From: JAAYPI01 sp963668615
GTDB taxonomy: Bacteria > Bacteroidota > Bacteroidia > Bacteroidales > Paludibacteraceae
Assembly (NCBI GenBank): GCA_963668615.2
Contig: CAXXCL010000003.1
Coordinates: forward strand, 496,001 to 560,000
Direction: 5' to 3'
Length of the DNA: 64,000 bases
Part shown: positions 61,210 to 64,000 of the stretch, one piece after another
How positions within the stretch are numbered: the first letter of the stretch is position 1
Layout: each line of letters begins with the position of its first letter
The notes under the pieces: model-generated
The model's database searches: none
What the model was told of the DNA's origin: nothing
The model's input: only the letters and a program-made list of their open reading frames with translations
Position numbers and translations under genes: made by a program

Positions 61210-62028
61210 TTATAAATTGTAAACAATATTTCTAACCTCTCCTGCCCATTCTTTCGGAGTTTTAGTATTATCAAAAGTTTGCCACGAAATAGGTTTCCCT
61301 ATTTTTATGGTAAAGAATCCATTTTCCTGTTTGAATAATTCACGAGGGAGCAAAAGCATTTCTATATTAAATTTTATTTTCAAACGCTTACGCATACCTG
61401 CTACCCAATAAAATAAATTCGAATTTTTTGCATCGACAAAAATCGGCACAACATTCCTTTTACTGGCAATAGCCTTTGTAATAAAACTTTTATTCCATTG
61501 TAAATCTTTTATTTTGCCTTTATTTTTGCGAGAAACAACACCTGAAGGAAACATAAAAACCTGTTTAACAGAACAATATGCTTCATTCATTGCATCAACT
61601 AGTCCCCTTTCTTGTCCTCCCATTTTATTTACAGGAACAAACAAATCTTGTATATTTTTCAAGTACATCAATACATCATTTGCAGGAATAATGATTCCCT
61701 CCGGATAGTTTTTGCCAATTTCATAAGAAATGGCTACGGCATCCAAAGCACCGAGAGGATGATTAGAAGCAAAAACAGACTTTTCACCTGAGGAGGGCAA
61801 ATTTTCTATCCCTTGAATTTCGACCTTGACTTTTAGATTCTCCAAGAGGGACTTGAAAAAATCCAAATTCTTCTTATCGGCAGCCTCTCTCAAAAAAAGA
61901 TTTACTCGATCTATACGAAGTAATTTTTTAAGCACTTTGACCAAAACACGCGAAGGCTTTTTGTTCCCGCTTTTTGCCCTTAAAATTGATTCTATGCTTA
62001 CTTGCACAGCGTCTTCCGAAACTCCCAT
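61210..62028 (-). CDS. glsA: Glycine-lipid O-acyltransferase (GlsA-like, PlsC family)
   Basis: A 272-residue membrane-associated acyltransferase. The catalytic motif is NHPLGALD, the variant with five residues between His and Asp typical of this subgroup, and the second block is MFPSGVVSRKNKGKIKDLQW. It should acylate the hydroxyl of the N-acyl-glycine intermediate made by the GlsB-like neighbour. An ordinary lysophosphatidate acyltransferase role is the alternative, made less likely by the pairing. Confidence 0.8.
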   Translation of the reverse strand: MGVSEDAVQVSIESILRAKSGNKKPSRVLVKVLKKLLRIDRVNLFLREAADKKNLDFFKSLLENLKVKVEIQGIENLPSSGEKSVFASNHPLGALDAVAISYEIGKNYPEGIIIPANDVLMYLKNIQDLFVPVNKMGGQERGLVDAMNEAYCSVKQVFMFPSGVVSRKNKGKIKDLQWNKSFITKAIASKRNVVPIFVDAKNSNLFYWVAGMRKRLKIKFNIEMLLLPRELFKQENGFFTIKIGKPISWQTFDNTKTPKEWAGEVRNIVYNL

Positions 62029-62049
62029 TTACTCATTAAAATAATCGTG

Positions 62050-62057
62050 CAAATATA
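62050..62057 (-). promoter_or_regulatory. -7 box of the glsA-glsB unit
   Basis: Minus strand TATATTTG, an exact TAnnTTTG box, 21 bp upstream of the ATG at 62028; no matching -33 element seen. Confidence 0.4.
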
Positions 62058-62160
62058 ACATTTTTTTATTTATCCCACGGATTACCAACCAAAAAGAAAA
62101 AAAGTAAAAAAACCGTTAAAAAAGGCGAAAAATAAATTTGTTAATAACTTAGTGGAGAAT

Positions 62161-62198
62161 TGTGTCTAAAAAAGTTGTAAAATGTCGTAAAATGTTCT
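62161..62198 (+). promoter_or_regulatory. Candidate MraZ operator: 10-bp phased repeats overlapping the mraZ promoter
   Basis: Four units centred on GT at 62164, 62174, 62184 and 62194 are phased exactly 10 bp apart; the last two share TAAAATGT. MraZ proteins are known to bind several short direct repeats with about one helical turn of spacing in their own promoter. A promoter TTG (62175-62177), 21 bp, TATTTTAC (62199-62206) overlaps the array, which would allow autorepression. Confidence 0.45.
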
Positions 62199-62225
62199 AT
62201 TTTTACAATCGTAGAAATAATCATT

Positions 62226-62684
62226 ATGACATCCCTAATAGGAAACATAGAAGCAAAGGTTGACAACAAAGGACGAGCATTCGTCCCGGCTCAATTGAGA
62301 AGACAACTGCAAGACGAAAATAAATTCATCTTGAGAAAAGGGTTGTTCAATGATTGCCTTGTTTTGTATACCGAAGAAGTTTGGGAAAAGATTATAAGTG
62401 TGTTACGCAGCAACTTAAGTCGATGGAACAGACGAGAAGAACAAATCTTCAGACAATTTGTTGCTGAAGCCGATCGTATCGAACTGGAAGAAAATGGACG
62501 TATGTTAATACCAAAACGTTACATGGAATCTTTGAATATTAAAAAAGACATACGTTTTGTAGGATGTGATACCGTCATTGAAATTTGGCCCATTGATAAA
62601 GTGGAAAAAACTTTCATTGAGTCGGATAATTTTGCTTCTGAAATCGAAAATCTGATGAAATTTTCGAAAGAAAAAGGAGAATGA
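62226..62684 (+). CDS. mraZ: Transcriptional regulator MraZ
   Basis: A 152-residue protein with two SpoVT/AbrB-like half-domains, each with a DNA-binding strand: VDNKGRAFVPAQLR (12-25) and LEENGRMLIPKRY (about 83-95). MraZ forms a ring and binds direct repeats in its own promoter to control the division and cell-wall cluster. It is the first gene of the cluster, followed by rsmH and ftsL. Confidence 0.95.
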   Translation: MTSLIGNIEAKVDNKGRAFVPAQLRRQLQDENKFILRKGLFNDCLVLYTEEVWEKIISVLRSNLSRWNRREEQIFRQFVAEADRIELEENGRMLIPKRYMESLNIKKDIRFVGCDTVIEIWPIDKVEKTFIESDNFASEIENLMKFSKEKGE

Positions 62685-62765
62685 ACAATTGCGAACAAAT
62701 AAAAAAAACAAAAGATAAAAAAAATTTCGCAATTGCAAGAAAAGATAAAAATCAGCAATCACAAC

Positions 62766-63674
62766 ATGGATAATTACCATACACCTGTACTTCTAAAAGA
62801 AAGCGTAGATGGATTAGATATCAATCCGTCAGGTATTTACGCCGACTTAACATTTGGTGGTGGTGGACATTCCCGAGAGATACTGGCCAAATTAGACAAA
62901 AAAGGAAAATTATTTGGATTTGACCAAGATGCAGATGCTGCAAAAAATGCCATCGAAGACAACCGTTTCACATTTGTAAGGAGCAACTTCTGTTTTATAC
63001 AAAACTTCCTACATTATTATGGTATTGAGAAACTGGACGGAATATTAGCTGATTTAGGCGTTTCTTCTCATCATTTTGACGAGCCGGAACGGGGTTTTTC
63101 TTTTCGATTTGGGGGAATGCTCGACATGAGAATGAACCAAAATTCCCAATTAACAGCTAAGTACATCTTAAACGCCTATGATGAAGAAAAATTGTCGGAT
63201 GTGTTTTTTTATTATGGAGAATTACCTAATGCTCGTCGTATAGCACGTACAATAGTTGAACAAAGGAAAGCCAAAGAATTTGGTGACATTCAATCATTTA
63301 TAGAAATTTTACAACCATTGATAGGCAACGAGCATGAGAAAAAGGCTCTTGCTAAAATATTTCAAGCTCTTCGAATAGAAGTCAATAATGAAATGAGCTC
63401 TCTTAAGAAAATGTTATTGAGTACTTCAAAAGTATTGAGAGAAAATGGAAGGCTTTCCATCATTACCTATCACTCGTTGGAAGACCGGTTAGTTAAAAAC
63501 TATATGAAAACCGGAAATTTCGAGGGAAAAGTTGAAAAAGATTTTTTTGGCAATACCTGTCCTCCTTTCAAATTAGTAACAAACAAGATTACGACACCAA
63601 ATGAAGAGGAAGTTACAAAAAACCCTCGTTCAAGAAGTGCTAAATTAAGGGTGGCAAGTCGAACTTCTTTTTAA
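62766..63674 (+). CDS. rsmH: 16S rRNA cytosine-1402 N4-methyltransferase
   Basis: A 302-residue SAM-dependent enzyme. The start is the ATG at 62766 (MDNYHTPVLLKESVDGL), matching the family start; the frame is open to a TTG at 62733. Motifs: YADLTFGGGGHSREIL, DGILADLGVSSHHFDEPERGFSFRF and SLEDRLVKNYM. Second gene of the mraZ cluster, 81 bp after mraZ. Confidence 0.96.
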   Translation: MDNYHTPVLLKESVDGLDINPSGIYADLTFGGGGHSREILAKLDKKGKLFGFDQDADAAKNAIEDNRFTFVRSNFCFIQNFLHYYGIEKLDGILADLGVSSHHFDEPERGFSFRFGGMLDMRMNQNSQLTAKYILNAYDEEKLSDVFFYYGELPNARRIARTIVEQRKAKEFGDIQSFIEILQPLIGNEHEKKALAKIFQALRIEVNNEMSSLKKMLLSTSKVLRENGRLSIITYHSLEDRLVKNYMKTGNFEGKVEKDFFGNTCPPFKLVTNKITTPNEEEVTKNPRSRSAKLRVASRTSF

Positions 63675-63684
63675 GCAAAGAATA

Positions 63685-64000
63685 ATGGAAAAGGAAAAGA
63701 AAATAAAGAAGATTGGTAAGAAAATTGCTGAAAGCGAAGAATTCAACGACTTAACAAATACCTCACTACGAGATATTTTTGATGGCAAAATATTTACTAA
63801 AAGTTATTTTTTAAAACAAATATGGCTGATATTCCTTGTTACGTGTTTGGTATTTCTATACATGGACAACCGCATGGAATGCGAAAGACAAGTGGCTGTG
63901 ATAAATGACCTAAATAAACAACTAATTGACGCAAAATACACCTCTATGGTTGTAGAATCGGATTTATTAAGCATAAGCAGACAATCTCAAATAGAAGAAC
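63685..64000 (+). CDS. ftsL: FtsL-like cell-division protein (cut by right edge)
   Basis: At least 105 codons from the ATG at 63685, 10 bp after rsmH. It has a charged cytoplasmic N-terminus (MEKEKKIKKIGKK), one membrane segment (about 47-60, QIWLIFLVTCLVFLYM) and then a coiled-coil-like periplasmic start (NRMECERQVAVINDLNKQL, ESDLLSISRQSQIEE). Position and pattern match Bacteroidota FtsL, a bitopic component of the FtsQLB subcomplex at the division septum. The C-terminus lies outside the window. Confidence 0.85.
   Translation, partial: MEKEKKIKKIGKKIAESEEFNDLTNTSLRDIFDGKIFTKSYFLKQIWLIFLVTCLVFLYMDNRMECERQVAVINDLNKQLIDAKYTSMVVESDLLSISRQSQIEE

Overview
The window is AT-rich DNA from a member of the Bacteroidota, most likely a Bacteroidales lineage that carries a type IX secretion system (T9SS). 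Supporting evidence is T9SS type A and type B C-terminal signals, a PorP/SprF protein, promoters of the form TTTG-N19/21-TAnnTTTG, a DUF4494 protein, the long amidophosphoribosyltransferase beside carAB, glycine-lipid acyltransferases and the start of an mraZ-rsmH-ftsL division cluster. No tRNA, rRNA or CRISPR array was seen. Genus cannot be fixed from the sequence.

Layout. 1-1.5 kb: C-terminal part of a large surface-type protein cut by the left edge. 1.7-12.9 kb (all minus strand): an RHS/YD-repeat polymorphic-toxin locus. Its active operon reads T9SS-A protein (12920), signal-peptide YD-repeat protein (11851), RHS-core protein with a HEXXH metallopeptidase-like tip (8558) and a secreted putative immunity protein (5320). 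Downstream lies a graveyard of at least two, probably three, displaced tip/immunity modules. In each, a nearly identical palindromic element with 29-bp terminal inverted repeats occupies the place where the toxin domain should be, while the small putative immunity gene stays intact. 13.1-16.1 kb: a lipid kinase and two secreted starch-binding-like proteins. 16.2-24.3 kb: gapA, a DUF4494 gene, and the carA-carB-amidophosphoribosyltransferase operon. 24.5-31 kb: trmN6-like methyltransferase, thioredoxin lipoprotein, mtaB, tgt, a putative porin and a substrate-binding protein. 31-40.5 kb: patatin-like lipase, DUF554, tex, and a prfC-cvfB-aminotransferase-TraB/GumN-carboxypeptidase-regulatory-domain group. 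40.7-44.7 kb: the GDP-glycero-manno-heptose operon hddA-gmhA-hddC-gmhB plus a glycosyltransferase. 44.7-46 kb: luxS and a sirtuin. 46.1-60 kb: a SprB-like 4271-residue T9SS type B adhesin followed by its PorP/SprF partner. 60.2-62 kb: glsB and glsA. 62.2 kb to the end: mraZ, rsmH and a partial ftsL.

How it fits together. Much of the window builds or uses the cell surface: T9SS cargo (the giant adhesin, the starch-binding protein, the RHS-linked protein), sugar-nucleotide supply for surface glycans, and membrane aminolipids. The RHS locus is the most unusual part. The putative immunity proteins are all exported, lipidated or membrane-embedded, which points to toxins acting in the envelope. The pattern core fragment - palindrome - toxin tail - immunity gene suggests that old tips are inactivated or shuffled through the palindromic elements while immunity is kept. 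Functions of the immunity genes and of the palindromes are inference; the repeats, junctions, overlaps and motifs are read directly from the sequence.
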